DNA of 64,000 nucleotides from Rachycentron canadum (taxonomy: Eukaryota; Chordata; Actinopteri; Carangiformes; Rachycentridae). The stretch spans positions 13,874,948 to 13,938,947 of the forward strand of contig CM076652.1 of NCBI GenBank assembly GCA_038496675.1. Direction: 5' to 3'. Under the pieces are notes generated by a model. The model was not told where the DNA came from. It was given only the letters and a program-made list of their open reading frames with translations, and did no database searches. Of the stretch, positions 38,755 to 53,100 are shown piece after piece. Made by a program: the position numbers and the translations under genes. How positions within the stretch are numbered: position 1 is the first letter of the stretch; every line of letters starts with the position of its first letter.

Positions 38755-41400
38755 ATCTTTATATGATTTAATTTAACTGGAAAGAGCAAGACTGGTTTTA
38801 CTGCAAAAAAAATAAAAATAAATAAAAAATAAGGCCTAGATATGTTAACATATACATATGCATGTACATGCTTATCATACCATTGTTGTTGGTCTTGTCT
38901 GCTTTGCGCAGCCAGAAGTGTACATGCTGGTCGTCCAGCAGAGATAGACAGAGGACCAATGTCAGCAGGTTGAAGAAGTTGTAGTTTCCAGACAAAATGA
39001 TGAGCACTTGCAACAGCACCTATGCAAGAGTGAAAAACACAAAAGAAAACAGATCAATCGATATGCACACAAGATGTGAGAAGTGTTATAGCAACAGTTT
39101 TTCTGAAGACCAAGTTAATTGCAGACTAAACAGACAGCTTGTGGTTAAATTTTGTAAACCATCAATTAACCACTGTACATCTCTGACATTAAGTATGCAT
39201 TAAGAAATGTAAATAAACCTAAAGCTGATGGCCCAACCTAACACAAAAAGACACATAGTCAAGTAACAAAAATAAGACAGACTTTTAAAATGTATAAAAA
39301 TCAAAAAGCAGCAGAATTTCTACCCACCTGCAAGTAAAAAGCCCCAATTCGGAGCCTACGCAGTGGACTGAAGAACAGTAAAGGTGCAGCAATCTCTATG
39401 GCAAAGGTTCCCACCACACTTAGCTTCTGCCACCACACTGGCAACTGATGGGCAAACCAGGCAAACGGGGTGGGAATACACTGAGTCTCATAGTGATACG
39501 TCAAAGCTGTACAACACACAGAGAAAAATGACAAAGAAATAGATGAGATTCTGATAGTTCACTGGCAGAAGATGCAGAACAGAATCAAGATCAGTTATAA
39601 AGACTGAACTGTTGGAGGATATAATCTGCACCTTTTAACGGTAGTAATGAGATTTTTCTAACAAGGTTTCACATCCCCAACACATACACACGACAGTATA
39701 CTTCAGGCAGACACACATACCTGTAAGACCCCACCATGTGGGACAACGTGAGGTGAGCTTCACCACACCAGAGGCAAACATTAACCTGAAGAGCAGCCAG
39801 CGGATCAGCCAGAAAGTAACACGATCATGTTCTCTGACCCCTCGTGACCCTCGGATTATTGTCAGTGGAGCAACAAGAATACAGAGGAACCCAGTCTCTA
39901 GAAGTAGGTTGTCCCTGTCCAAAGGGGGACAGATGGAATCAGACTTGTCATTCGAGTCAACTTTAATGTCAATATTGTTGTTGCACAGCAGCGGAGACAA
40001 ACATTACTATGGTGTAATACTGAGAATGACATATCCAGAAATCCATATCCAAAAACTGGCAAAACCATCTTTGGCTCCTTCTTTCAGCTGCTGTTTATAG
40101 CAGTAATGTGCAAATGAAAAAATAAAATCAGCTATAAACATCTATGCTTTATGATATTGTCCATAACACTCACCACTGGAAGTAGAGGAAAACCTGTCCC
40201 ACCTGAAAAAGACAAATATGTTTAACGAGGAAGAGCATGAAAACTGGAAATAATGTGACAAAAAAGAAACTGTACTGCGCACCTGGTACATGGACAAGTA
40301 CATGACCCAGAGACAGAAGAACACCACGCTGTCTCGGAGAGCTTCCACCAGCGTGGCGGCGAGGCTCAGGGCAGCCCCTATCAGACACAGCAGCTCCATG
40401 GCGGTGTGTGTGTCCAGGCCGAGCCGAGGTCCCAGCCACAGTAGAGTGGGCGAGGACAGCAGCTGTTCCCCCAGGGGTTTACCGCTGTACCTCAGCTGCC
40501 AACGAGCAGGCAACAGCCCCTCATTACCGTAAAGACCTGGAGATAAACACAAACTTATAAACCATGGTACAGGTCAACATTAAAGTGTCTTAGTTGGGAG
40601 CTGGAACAGATCAGTCTCCAGGGCTCAGGAAATCTACTGGACAGATTAATACTATTCTTCCAAAAGATATACCTTAATTTTGTGTAAACTACTGACACTT
40701 TTTAACCACTCAGTCATCCCTCTTTGCACAGTAAGGAAGTATTACTGTTTTTCCAACAACAACAATAAAAATAATAATAACAATAACAATAATAATCTCC
40801 CACTGCTTTAGCCTTGTCTGGCACAAACCAGCAGAGATGCCTGTAGCTAAACAGCCCTATAAAAAGAGAATTACTCTTTGTGTTTTAGTTTATGCAAATT
40901 CCCTGAAAATCTTTTTATGTTGTATTATTTCATGTCAAAATCCTTTCGATGGCAAATACAGACGGGAAATACATTCTGACTCGGCTTGAAATGAACTGAG
41001 AATACACTGTGGAGATAAATATAAATATTATTATTTTTGGAATAACAACTTTCAGGTGCTGTGGGACAGGAAGTCACTATCGTATGAGCGTCTTTTGGAA
41101 ACAGGCTGGGTCTTTCTCAGCAGCTGTTAGCTCGTAAATGTATCCGGGAGCAGCTCGGTATTTGTGGCTGCAGCCCGCAGAAACTTCCAGCCACTTCTCC
41201 GTTAGCGGGAGGAAGAGAGAAGCCCGAGCGCCAACTTCTCGGCTAACAGGCTAACACACCGCGGTAAAGTTAGCTCTCACACCAGGTACCAGAGCCGAGG
41301 TCTCACCTGGTATCTGCACATACAGGGAAACAAAAGCGATCAGGTAGATGACCGCCATGCTCCAGAGGAACATGCGCCGCGGCAGGATGACTTCCCCCAT
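35975..41400 (-). CDS. lmf2: Lipase maturation factor 2
   Basis: A multi-pass ER membrane protein of the LMF family; LMF1 matures secreted lipases, and LMF2's own role is less settled. Fourteen exons in gene order (+ coordinates): 41307-41400, 40283-40536, 40174-40202, 39721-39914, 39328-39506, 38881-39019, 38273-38401, 38078-38183, 37830-37926, 37470-37652, 37112-37280, 36922-37033, 36489-36597, 35975-36346; 721 aa (human about 707). Family landmarks are [72 protein letters not shown] and [20 protein letters not shown]. The start [13 protein letters not shown] leads into a first membrane segment. Exon 3 has only 29 nt. The last exon adds a C-terminal membrane segment ([20 protein letters not shown]) and a long Glu/Asp-rich tail. 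LMF2, not LMF1, is chosen because of the miox neighbour and N-terminal sequence. Confidence 0.95.
38692..38750. repeat. (AC)n microsatellite
   Basis: About 29 AC units in an lmf2 intron. Confidence 0.95.
40537..41306 (-). other. lmf2: lmf2 intron 1
   Basis: A 770-bp intron with an AAT/AAC-rich patch near 40760-40795. Its gene-proximal end (about 41100-41306) is CpG-rich and continues the promoter island. Confidence 0.65.
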
Positions 41401-41660
41401 TGTCCGAGCCGAGCTGCTGCTGCTGCTGCTGGTGGTTGTCGGGACAGCCGCTGCTTTCACCGATGCCTGACTTGCCGCGTCTTGTTCCCGGGGCAGGACC
41501 GGGAAGCAGGGAGCGGGATTTTAACGCGACACGTAGAGGAAGTTCACCCGAAACACCGCGAGATGTCGCTGCAGTTCATCTTGACCTCTGACCGTTACGC
41601 TGCGTTCACGCTGCATCGGATGAAAATACGTTCCCGGTCAGAGACACGACAACCACGTTG
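41100..41660 (-). promoter_or_regulatory. lmf2: CpG-rich promoter region of lmf2
   Basis: Many CpGs and GC-boxes surround exon 1 and the sequence just upstream of the ATG (41400), in contrast with the AT-rich surroundings. No TATA box is visible, as expected of a broadly expressed gene. The extent is judged by eye. Confidence 0.55.
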
Positions 41661-44206
41661 TCACTGCTTGACGTTTTTTTTTTTTTTAAATTTAAACAAA
41701 AGTCCTGCTTTCAAATTCTTACTTAGGTAAAAGTATTGTCAATAAAATGTCCTCAAATGATCAAAACTAAAAGTACTTAATTATATATTATATTATCACA
41801 CATATATATAATTATTATATATTATACGTGTAAATGTGTTCGCAACATTTTTTTTATCTGCTTCAGTTCAGAATTATTTACAGAGAAAAAACTTTTTCCA
41901 TACACAGTTTATGTGAAACACTGGATAAATTTAACTCTGTAAAACAAACAGTGATGAAATCATCTTTGCTGGCAGGCAAATTACAAATGGCTTTGTAATC
42001 ATGAGGGAGTAAAGTGAAGTGTTTCTATGAAATAAAGCGTAAAAATGTATGTGTCTAAGATGACAACAATACTACTGGTATTTTGCATAAAAACATATCA
42101 AATAACTTGGGTCCTAAGTTTAGCAATATAAGTCTATTTCTATAATTTTCTGACACTAAAATCCAACCAGAACAATGTAGAGGTCTCCAACATGTCCAGC
42201 ATGTTTAAGTCCAAAATGTTTAAGCAACTGGGACACACCACTATTTCTGAAATTATAGAATTGACTGGTTATTGATAAATCATAAAACAATTGACAGATT
42301 AATCAACAACAAAATCATTGCTTAGTTGCAGCCTGTCACAGTTAACATAATTTAAACTTGGCATAAGTAGCAGATGACTTATATCATTAACTTCTCCTTT
42401 TACCAATTAAGAAAAGAGGGTGCTCACAGCTTTTATCAATATTAAACAGATGCAGCTTGGTTTGAATGAGTTTATTGTGCAAGACTTGCCAGGTGAGCAT
42501 ACAGATTCATGGCAATAAAAAGTGGGTCTGCATGCTGCTAGTCAGAAAGAAAAAGCATCTAATATGTACATTCAAGTTTCAGACGCAAATATAAGAAACT
42601 GCTCACAAACTGCTGATCACACAAACAGATTAGCGTACCACTAATTCTCTGACACAGTGAGTCAAAACATCGGGAATTCATTGCACAAGCGAAGTTAGCA
42701 GTAAATTTCATAAATTTTATGTTACAAAAATACTAAAATCTGATTTTAGAGAACATTTACAGTTTATTTTCAGGTGGCACCTACAGCAGAAGATGCTTTC
42801 TTTTCCAGCATTGGACATGAGATGGACAGATCAGTAGCAGAGCTATTACTTGGGACATTATTGCCAAAGCAACAGTGAAGAGGACGTTTGACACTGACAG
42901 CAAAACACATCAAGAGAGGGACTGATCCTAGAGCTGCGAGTGAATCAATTTTTGCCTCAACATACAAGAAAGATGTAATTCAGTCAAAAGGATTTTTGAA
43001 GACTTTATCTAATGAAAGACACCAAAAGGTCACAGTATTCAACTAAGACTGGATGTCTGTTCAATTTATACCCATCTGACATTACACCCATCCCACTTGT
43101 AAGTGAACAAAAAGGCATAAACATTATCCCACTAGTGATTTCTTTTTGCGAGAAAACAATTAAAAAAATAGTTTTAATTTACAAAATAGTAACTGAAATA
43201 CATAGTAATGGCTATGGTAAAAGGAAAATTCTGACTACAAAAATATGCACATATAATACCTGCAATCGTCGCCAGTTTGTTATAGATGTGTATAACTTGA
43301 GCCACTCTAGTAAATAAAAACAAGGCTGTACTCTGTGGCATCGTTTTTGACACTTCCCAAGAAATGTGATAATCTAGAGGATACTGCAGGCAAGCAATAC
43401 TGTGACAGTAATTACAAGGCTTATCCCTCAACAAAGTCAATACAAAATCTAATTTAGACATTAAAACTGGACATGAATTATAAACTATTACATAATTATA
43501 ACAAAATGGCATCACAGGTTTGGATTTTAGCTTTGAAATTTTTTTTCTAAGCTGAATTTTTGACTTTGAGGAAGTCATGTTGACATTTTAATACTTGTCT
43601 TTCCTGACACTGCCTTTACCTGTCAACTCTGAAATGGATTGATGGTCCTTTAATCTGCACGTTACTTAAAACAGAGCCTAACACTGAGGGAGAACCTGAC
43701 TGTATTGTTATTTGATGGTGTACTACTGTGTCCCTTTTAGCATGGCCATTTACTGACTCCTGTGATCTGTGGAAGGACAAATTAGTCATAGCTGCCTCAT
43801 GTGCCATGCGTGCCCGAACACAAAGGGATGGCCAATATACTGTAGCTGTGGGACCCCAATATGGACAGCTGCAATGCATAGGCATAAGTGAGATGTGGCT
43901 GTTGTTTGACCAAAACATTTTAAAATACTCTCAAATTACCTAATTTAAAAAGAGCTACATCAGTATATTGTGCACAAATGCTGTCTTTAAACATTGAAGA
44001 ACACAAAGAGAAATATCCCGCACTCCAATATTAATATGGAACTTATGTTTTTGAATGTGTGTGAGTACTTGCTCTTTATTATGTGTGTCCAAACCTTTGA
44101 ATCTTTTACAGAGTTTTAAGGCAGACATAAATGACTCATACTTGGACGGCTAGACTCTGAGAGTGTGTTCACTCAGATTGTGTGCCCTGCAGATAAAGTT
44201 TCACTG
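41661..44206 (-). other. Space between lmf2 promoter and c2cd5 stop, including the c2cd5 3'UTR
   Basis: No splice-supported coding sequence. Reverse-strand AATAAA signals (TTTATT on +) occur at 44075-44080, 42773-42778 and 42471-42476. The first lies about 130 nt past the c2cd5 stop; the others would give a 3'UTR of 1.4-1.7 kb. Which is used cannot be told from sequence alone. Confidence 0.5.
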
Positions 44207-46680
44207 TCATGTAGCCCCATCAGCTCCGCTACTACAGGTCTGTCCAATGCTTGTTGTGGAGGGCATGGGTTCCTGGTCTGTTTCCCTGACACAGATGACG
44301 GCATCACCGCTCACATTGATGAGACACTGAGCCTAGAGGAGTAGACAACATTGAAACACAAGGACACAAACTAAGGACGCTGGTATACAGTATACAATTT
44401 TAACACATATTACACCATTGTACTTGCTACCTGTTCCATTAAGGATAAAAAAAAAAAAATATTTATTTTGTTTCTAAAGGCAATAGTGGTCTCTTCTTTC
44501 ATATCTTCCAAACCACTTAGCAAGGATGTATGATGCTGTTGCTTGTTAAATGTACCAAAATTAAACTGCAAAGTACCCTAGACTTGGAACATATTCCCAC
44601 CATATATTAGACAATCAACCTCTGTTGATATATTTAAGAAAAATCTTATTTTTATGGTCTTGCTTTGAATAAAACTGAACTTTTGAGGTTTTGCATTGTT
44701 TTATGGTTTTCAAATCTTTAAATTGCTTTTACAAATTACTTATTTCTCTATCATCTTTGTTCTTACTTTCTCGGGATGTTACTGATGAATGATTAAATTA
44801 AAGATTATAGATTAAAAATATGTGTGTGTGTGTGCCCAAACTGGGAAATTGTGTGTGTTTGTGTATACTTATGCTCTTCAGGAGTGTACCTGGTTCTTGT
44901 TTGGATTTTCCATTAACACACACTCTTTCATGCTGTATGACACTACTGCATTGCCACCCAGGGCTGCTACATGAGCTCGAACCATCGCAAACACCTCTGC
45001 TATGAATGAATGCAGAAAGCCACTAACTCCACCTTCCTGCAGAGGACAAACACACGTTTCAGGTGTACTGATATGTCTACATTTTGCACAAGTTGATACT
45101 GGGTTGAAAATACACTGTGACTTTCTGTGGTTATGTTGCTCACACCTCTCGTAATGATGTTGTCTCTCTGATAAAAAACATGTTGATTATCCCAAGGTAT
45201 TTAATGATGCGTGTCCCGGGGAGGAAGGAGAGTGGCGTCATCTTCACCACTGTGACTGAACTGCCCCCAAACGAGCGGTTGGAGCGCAGTGATCGGGAAC
45301 GTCCCTCAGGCAGTGGACTGCAGCGATCCAAAGATGAGACTGCAGGTACAGGGAGAGCAGAGATAGGTCCACAAAGGGAGACAAGAAGAGGGGAGGGGAA
45401 ACAAAGACAAAAGGAAATGGAGATACCAGAAAATACTCAAAATGTGTGGAAAAATTAAAAGCAGATATGAACTCTGAAGCAGAAAGAAATGTGAATGTGG
45501 AATGTGCATGAAAAATGTTAGCGTTTGCACAGCAGGAGTACCACATGGAGTGTGTGCACTTATATGTGAGTCAGTTGTGTGTGTTGGATACATGTGTGAG
45601 TTTACATGCAGTTGTGTGAATGTGAGGTGCAAAGACAATCACTTGGAGCGCACATGCTGCCATGCATGTCATGCAGCTGAGGCAAACAGACAAGACAGTT
45701 ACACAGTGTCTGCAGACAGACAGACAGACCTGGGCACAGCTGTGCAAGTTGACATGTGTGAATAAAGTATTTGTAGTACAGTGAAATACATGAGAGAGTG
45801 TTTGTATCTGAGTGCATTTGTGAAAGAGGCTTTAGAAATGGAAACAGACAGAGACAGCTATGAGCTCAGCTGGGCACATGTATATGAGCCAGAGTGTGAA
45901 AGATGCTCCGTCATCTTACTGCGATTTTACCTGATGTAGCTTACATCCATCAAACCAGGAACCTTCAGAGTCATACATTAGGCTGTAGATCACTTACTGT
46001 GCACAGGACTGAAAATTATACCAGTTCTTGCAGAAAAGCATTGTCCCTCACCCCACCATGATCTTAAGCACATTGTGTGTGTTCAAGCTTGTAGGATTCA
46101 GACAGTGGATATTGTAGCAATTTTACAATTTTCAAATCATGTAGTGTTTTCTCTGGTTAAGCAGATTCAGTGATGCAAATGCAGCGCAAAATCAAAGGGG
46201 TTTCTCCAGTAACTGTCATCAGATCTAGACAAGTGCATATAGGAAAAATGTTGTGCACACACAGTGCCAAAAAAAAAAAAAAAAAAAAAAAATCACTTTC
46301 CTGTACTTTACTGTTACCCGGGCTACAGGCATTTCAAAGCCAAGCTGCTGACTGTGGATCCCTCTGAGGGGCGGGGCTTCAACTTTCACACTCTAGCTAA
46401 AAAGCTGGTGCTTGATTTACGATGCTCCGCCCCCCAGCGGCATGCATGGAGGGGTGTGTGAGTGTATGCAAGCTTGTGTGTGAGTGTGGGTGCGTGGGAT
46501 TGCTTGTGAAACTGTGTTCTGTATTTGTGGGTATGATCACCAGAGTGTGCTAGAGACTGTGTCCTCCTACTTGTCTTAACTGATCCTCGTCTTATGGTGT
46601 GAGCTTTCAGCCTAAGCAGCTCTAGCCAGGTGCTGCATCTGTCTGCAAAGGAACCGTAATCAACGGAGGCAGCTGGAGAG

Positions 46681-46750
<70 letters not shown>

Positions 46751-47051
46751 ACAGCCAAACATACAAAACGCAACAACAATAACGACAACAAGAGAGAAAA
46801 AAAATAAACAAACAAAAAAAAACATAAACAAAACAGGACACAAAGAACGAACAAAAGAACAGAAAAGAACAAAAGTGGATGAGGTTTCGGAGCGGTGCAG
46901 GATAACTGTCCGAGACAAAAGGATGAAAAGTCAAAAACAGGGATGTGTAGTAGTTTTGGTAGCAGGGAGCTGGGGTAGAGGGAGATGGTGGATGAGAAGG
47001 GGGCTTACCTCTGGGTGAGACGTTAGTACTCTCTGGGACACCTGCCACACG

Positions 47052-47126
<75 letters not shown>

Positions 47127-50100
47127 CAAAGTCTACCTTTGCACTTGGCAGAAACCAAGGAGAGTTCAGGGTCAAAATTTACCTTGTCACAAGGTAAACC
47201 AAGCTAGAGTTTTTAAAGCTTTAACCCTCTCTAAATCTAAATGATGAACCGCCTATATTCTGTTTTTGCTATATCGGCTACCGTGTTCGTTTCAGAAAAT
47301 AAGCCAAAATGCTCTAGAAAACATCACACTGTCATCTAAATTCACAGCAAAACTGAACACACTGGGCTACGCCACATCACTTTTTATTTACCTGCTGAAC
47401 GAACCATAACCAGCTGATTTTGGCAGAGTTTTGCAGCTGGGGGGAGTAAAGAGACTGTACCTGAAGTGTTAGTGGAGGAGATGGGCAATGCCTGTTAGTG
47501 AAGCAGGGAAGAGGAGGAGGCCAGGAAGCAATTAAAAAATGATTAATGGCTACCTGAGATTTTGGATGATGGCTGATTGTTGCCGGATGACGAATCTGCA
47601 CACAACTCCAAAGGAAACTGCAACTGCTCTTCAGTCTCACTACAGCCTGAAAGGATACAAACAAAATCACCAAGGTACTTTACATTAAAGCACACAATGC
47701 AACAGAGGAAATGGTCCTTAATGGATTACACTGTTTCAAGGAGTGTGATGTTATATTTTCACTACTTCTGACACAAATACTGTTTATGCTTTTTATGTTT
47801 ATGGATGCAGTTCCAAGGTTTGGTGTATGCTGATATTCACCATCTTAACTAAGTTACTGCATGGCTGTAAGATCAAGTGGCAGTTCCACTCAGAGATACA
47901 GCTTTAGAAATTTAAAATGAATAGCTTATATAATTATATCACATTATATCCTACTTCCAATGTACTTCCTATGCCTACAGATACATTGGATGTATATGAA
48001 TATTTATATACTGAAAAGTTTCAAACTATGATAATTATTAGGATTTCACATTGACATGTACACACTTTTCTTTAACAAACCCATGAACACAAGCACAATG
48101 CATTAAACCTGTCCCTCCTTGTATCTGAGCAGAGCTGGACCGGAATAAAAAAAAAAAAAAAAAAAAAAAACTACAAATATCACCAACACCAGGGGAAAAC
48201 CTTTAACCAGTCAGACCTTTGGTAGGAGGCTTGTCTGCTGGCTTCTCCTGAGTCTGGTCCTTGTCAAATGTCATGGCAACAGCTGTCACTGCAACCTAGG
48301 AGGGAGCGAGAAGGGTATGGAATAATAATAATAATAATCTTCTATAATATCAAATAATTTAACAAATGAGTGGTGGTCTGAGATTTCTCACCTGTATGAG
48401 TTCTTCTTCTGGCACTGCTACAGTGAAGTTGAGATGACAAAGACAGCAGGGGATCATAGAGCGCAACTTGAAGTAAAAACTCTGAAACAAACATAATGGA
48501 TTGTAGATTGTAACTCCTCATTCCAAACGAAACCATTGCAAGTACTACAGTAGAGTATATATACAATAAAGTCCCAGTGCCCATTACAAAGGATCAGCAT
48601 GGCAACACATATGTATTAGGTGTAATTACTAATTGATGAGTAAGGGCTCCATACCTTTAGCAGGTTCTCACATAGGTCAGTGAAGATCTTGTTCAAGCCT
48701 TGGTTAGTTAGATTGGCATTACTCAACCGAAACACCCTCACCGATGTAAACATCTGTAAGACAGTAACAGAAGCAAACTAAGTTGACCAATTTCTGAAAT
48801 TAGAGTATGGCTATAATTATGTAAATTAGCTTTCCTGGAAAGGTAGATGTGTCCGCTGCTTTAAAAAAAAACAAAATGTGCACAACGGCAGAATGTACAT
48901 GGATGAAAATGGCCTCTAAATATAGTAACTCTTTATATGTAGAGTTTGGTGAAGATTACATTTGTGAGAAACAATAGTAAAACACGACCTGCACTCCTGA
49001 AGTCCAGTTGTAAATCCCAGGCATGAGTTCAGTATTGCAGCTGTAGAAACCTGGAGACATGAAACAGGGATGATGCAGTAGAGTAATAGTAACATTAGCT
49101 GGAGCCTCGACCAAAATCGGGAGATAAATGATTGAGCATGTGCAGTGATGTTCTTTAACTGCTGTGGAGTAAGTGAATGGCACAGACCTGTGGGAGGAGG
49201 GGTGTCAGTAAGAAGGGAGTGGATGTCCTCCACAGCGTCAGTGTCATCAATCTATGCGGACAACAGTAAACAGTTACACTTGTATGAAAAAAAAAAAAAA
49301 AAAGTATGTGTGTGTGTATATATTATATATATATATNNNNNNNNNNNNNNNNNNNNNNNNNNNNNNNNNNNNNNNNNNNNNNNNNNNNNNNNNNNNNNNN
49401 NNNNNNNNNNNNNNNNNNNNNNNNNNNNNNNNNNNNNNNNNNNNNNNNNNNNNNNNNNNNNNNNNNNNNNNNNNNNNNNNNNNNNNNNNNNNNNNNNNNN
49501 NNNNNNNNNNNNNNNNNNNNNNNNNNNNNNNNNNNNNNNNNNNNNNNNNNNNNNNNNNNNNNNNNNNNNNNNNNNNNNNNNNNNNNNNNNNNNNNNNNNN
49601 NNNNNNNNNNNNNNNNNNNNNNNNNNNNNNNNNNNNNNNNNNNNNNNNNNNNNNNNNNNNNNNNNNNNNNNNNNNNNNNNNNNNNNNNNNNNNNNNNNNN
49701 NNNNNNNNNNNNNNNNNNNNNNNNNNNNNNNNATATATATATATATATAAAAAAAAAAAAAATCCATTCATGGATTCACCTCCAGGACAAAGGCATCCTT
49801 CTTGCCATGGGAGAGGTCCAGTTCTGACAGTTCATCTGAGCTCTCAGAGTGGGAGCGCAAAAGTCTGGATCTTTGCCTCGGCTCAGGGATCGGAGAACCT
49901 ACTACTTCCTCCGTCAGTTCCTGCAAGCAAAAGGACACGAGGCCTCAGCAGACAGGATGTGAAGGTGAACACCAGACCACCACAGCAGCCCACTTCCGCA
50001 TCTCACATCGGTCCAGACTGTACAGCTAGTGGAAGGACTATGTTAATAACACACCACATGCTCACACTCACTCAAGTACCCAGTCAGCTATACCATTACA

Positions 50101-53100
50101 CACACATGGCTTGTGTTAATTTGAGTATGAATCTTGAAAAGTAAGGAGTGCTGCAAACACGCACATACGCACATACACACATACTGTATAAAAATACACA
50201 GGTGAGAGAGTGAATGGGCAGGATATACAAATACATTAACAAAGATAAAATGAATCTACAGTGGTTTGCCCTTGAGGTGACTCTGGAGTGGATTACACAT
50301 CATCCTGCTCCCAAACGTCCCCAGTTAAGAGCTGTTACAGTTATGGTAGAGGTGGTATAGTATTGCGATTAATAGAGTGAAATATTTGTCATGCTTTGCT
50401 GTGTCTCACAGCAAAAAGTTGGCGTGCTCAGTACCATGTTTATGCCGCCGAACACCTCGGGGTCCAGGGCAAATAATTTCTTTGATGACCAGAGAGAGAC
50501 AAGAGGGTAAGTTTAAGAACAGAGATAATGTATGATTACATGACTTTAACACTGGAACAGAGAGAATTATATCCAAAATAATGGAAACAGTTTGCCTTGG
50601 AATGCATCTGTTTCAATCTTTGCTTATTTTCCAAATTAAATCCTATATTCAAACCCTGTGTGTGACATACACATAAAATATTTAATGGCCATACACTGTG
50701 GATCGAAGCTGTGAGTAAATCACAGCTTCTGGGATAAAAGGAGTCATACTTAACCAATTGACAACCCTGACCACTGCAGTGTTGAGAAGAAGCATTGTAT
50801 AGATTTAGTTTGCAATGAAAACCCAGCATAATAAGGGAGCATTTGCAGACTTAATCCAAAAACTTGTACACAAAAACAGGTGTCATGCATCTCACCGGAG
50901 GGTTTATTTGATAGAGCTCTTTGTTCTTGGCTATGGTGTCGTTGATCCTTTTCTGGATGGTGAGGATGTGGTGCTCATTGCTCAGGTCACCAGGAGTCTT
51001 CCCTGCAATCTGAATACCCCCTGGTGCCGGCAGTGCTGTTAGGTAGACTCCTGTGGCAGACTGAACACACACAGTTTTTAAGGACCTGACTGCAGAAAAT
51101 ATGTATGGCTGATTGAGCTGTTCAAAAATATACATACAGCCAGACCCAGGAGCATGTTCTCGCCAACACTGATCTGTATATGTAGGCCAAACAGAGCATT
51201 CATGCTCCGCAGCTTCAGTTTGTTCATCAGCTGAGTGTGCAGCTCGTACTCCATGAAAGGCAACAGGTTGGAGATGGCTGTTGCATTCACTTCACCCTGA
51301 GCTTTCTTCTTCAGACGACACAGTCTAGGACACAAACAATGCCATTAAGTGACTTTAATCAGTTTCTTTGATGTAAGGCTCCATTTTTGAAAGGTGTGTT
51401 GTTTAGCTTACATGCTGCCACTGAGAAATATCATCAATGCTGAATCAGAATGATTTCACTTACTTAAAAGGTATCTGAAGTAAATGTTTCATGTGCATTC
51501 GCTATACTAAATCCTGCTTGTGTCATTGTACCATATAAATAATGTTAGCATTGATTGAACTATCTGTTTCAAATTGAACCTGGATTTCTTTATGATCTCT
51601 TGTTTATGTATATATTGTTTATATGTGAAGCAAACACTTGGCATAAAAGACACAGTACAAGTGTGATTTGCCTTTATTTTGCATATTTCTTCTCAGTGTT
51701 AGCAGTTGTTTTAGAAGGGTTTGATTTAATTGTAAGGGCATTTTACCTGGCCTGGATTAGGCAACCCTTCCCTGTGACAGCTGCTTCTGGTGGCATGTCA
51801 ATTGTTGTGAATAGCACATCAGGAACCTTGAAAAACATATCAATTTCAATAGTTAATTCTTTCACCAACTTGTATTCAAACTCTAGAAAACCAAAGCTAC
51901 TGTATCTTCAGCATGACTCAAATTAAGCAAAGAAATATATTTGAGACCTTTTGTCGTCTGCAGTGGTAACAGTATGTGAGCTGGGCAGGAAACGGCATGT
52001 TGAGCTCATCATATGGGATGTGACAGAAACCGCAACTAGGAGGAGATGGCTCCTCAAACCTGGCAAACAATGTACACCATCTGGTCTTAGCCCCCATAAC
52101 TTGATTCTACACAAACAGGCATTTACGTCACTTAACATAAAAAGAGATACAGACAAAAATAACCTGTGATCGGTGCTTCCGATGTCTAGGCAGCCTTCAC
52201 GCATGTATCGCGGATTCAGGATGGCTGCTGTGCCTGATGCTGACAGGATACACACCTCCTCACTGTGTTGAGAGGAAATGGAGAGATCATGAATGAAATA
52301 AAGGGAAGAAGCTCAGAACAGGACCTGAAACCTTGTGTGTTAACCAAACAGAAAATCGGTTGCAGAAATGCAGGGGAAAAGAACAAATAAGTAATAGGCC
52401 ATATTTTTACATGTATGCATTTACTGCTACATACCAGATGCTCGTGCTCTCACTGTACCCCACAACAGCATGACAACCAAGAGCTTTGGCATGAGATTTG
52501 ATCTCCTGGCGAATCTCCTCCCACCAGGCGTCACGAGTCTCTGGCTCATCTGGAAAAAACAAAACTCTGACTCAAAAGGTTTTCATAAATCATGACTAAA
52601 TTGGCTGAATAACCTATCCAAACCTCACATAATACTTTAGTCTATCTTAACACTAAACTTAACCAACTGTTAAGAAAAACAAGTACAAAGTACAAACACA
52701 CAAACAGGAAACTGGACAAGTCTGTATCTATCTGTAGCTATGTGATCTTGACTTACCAGAAAATAAACAAACAATACAGTTTTTTTTGATGATTAATGGG
52801 TTAAATGGCGTACCAAAGCAAGCCCAAACCAATTATCATTCTGTAAAACAAAGTGACAATTAGAATGATTTATGACAGTTTGAGTATGATGATGAAGGCA
52901 AAGTCAATGATTCGGTTAGTTGTGTGTGACATTCCATAGGTGCAGATTATCTAGATACTTATTGTCTCTCTCTTCTGTCTCCTTTCAGTCAGCTGCACTA
53001 ACAGAAAGGACACAGGGGAGAAATACTGGCTAGTAATAAAGTTATTATGTAAAAAGACACTGCCTGATGTGTAAAGATATTTCCTAACCTGATAACAAAG

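Noticed and set aside
43616..43943. Open frames of 70-100 codons on both strands between lmf2 and c2cd5
   Set aside because: No splice sites, no recognisable family and overlapping opposite frames. Most likely c2cd5 3'UTR.
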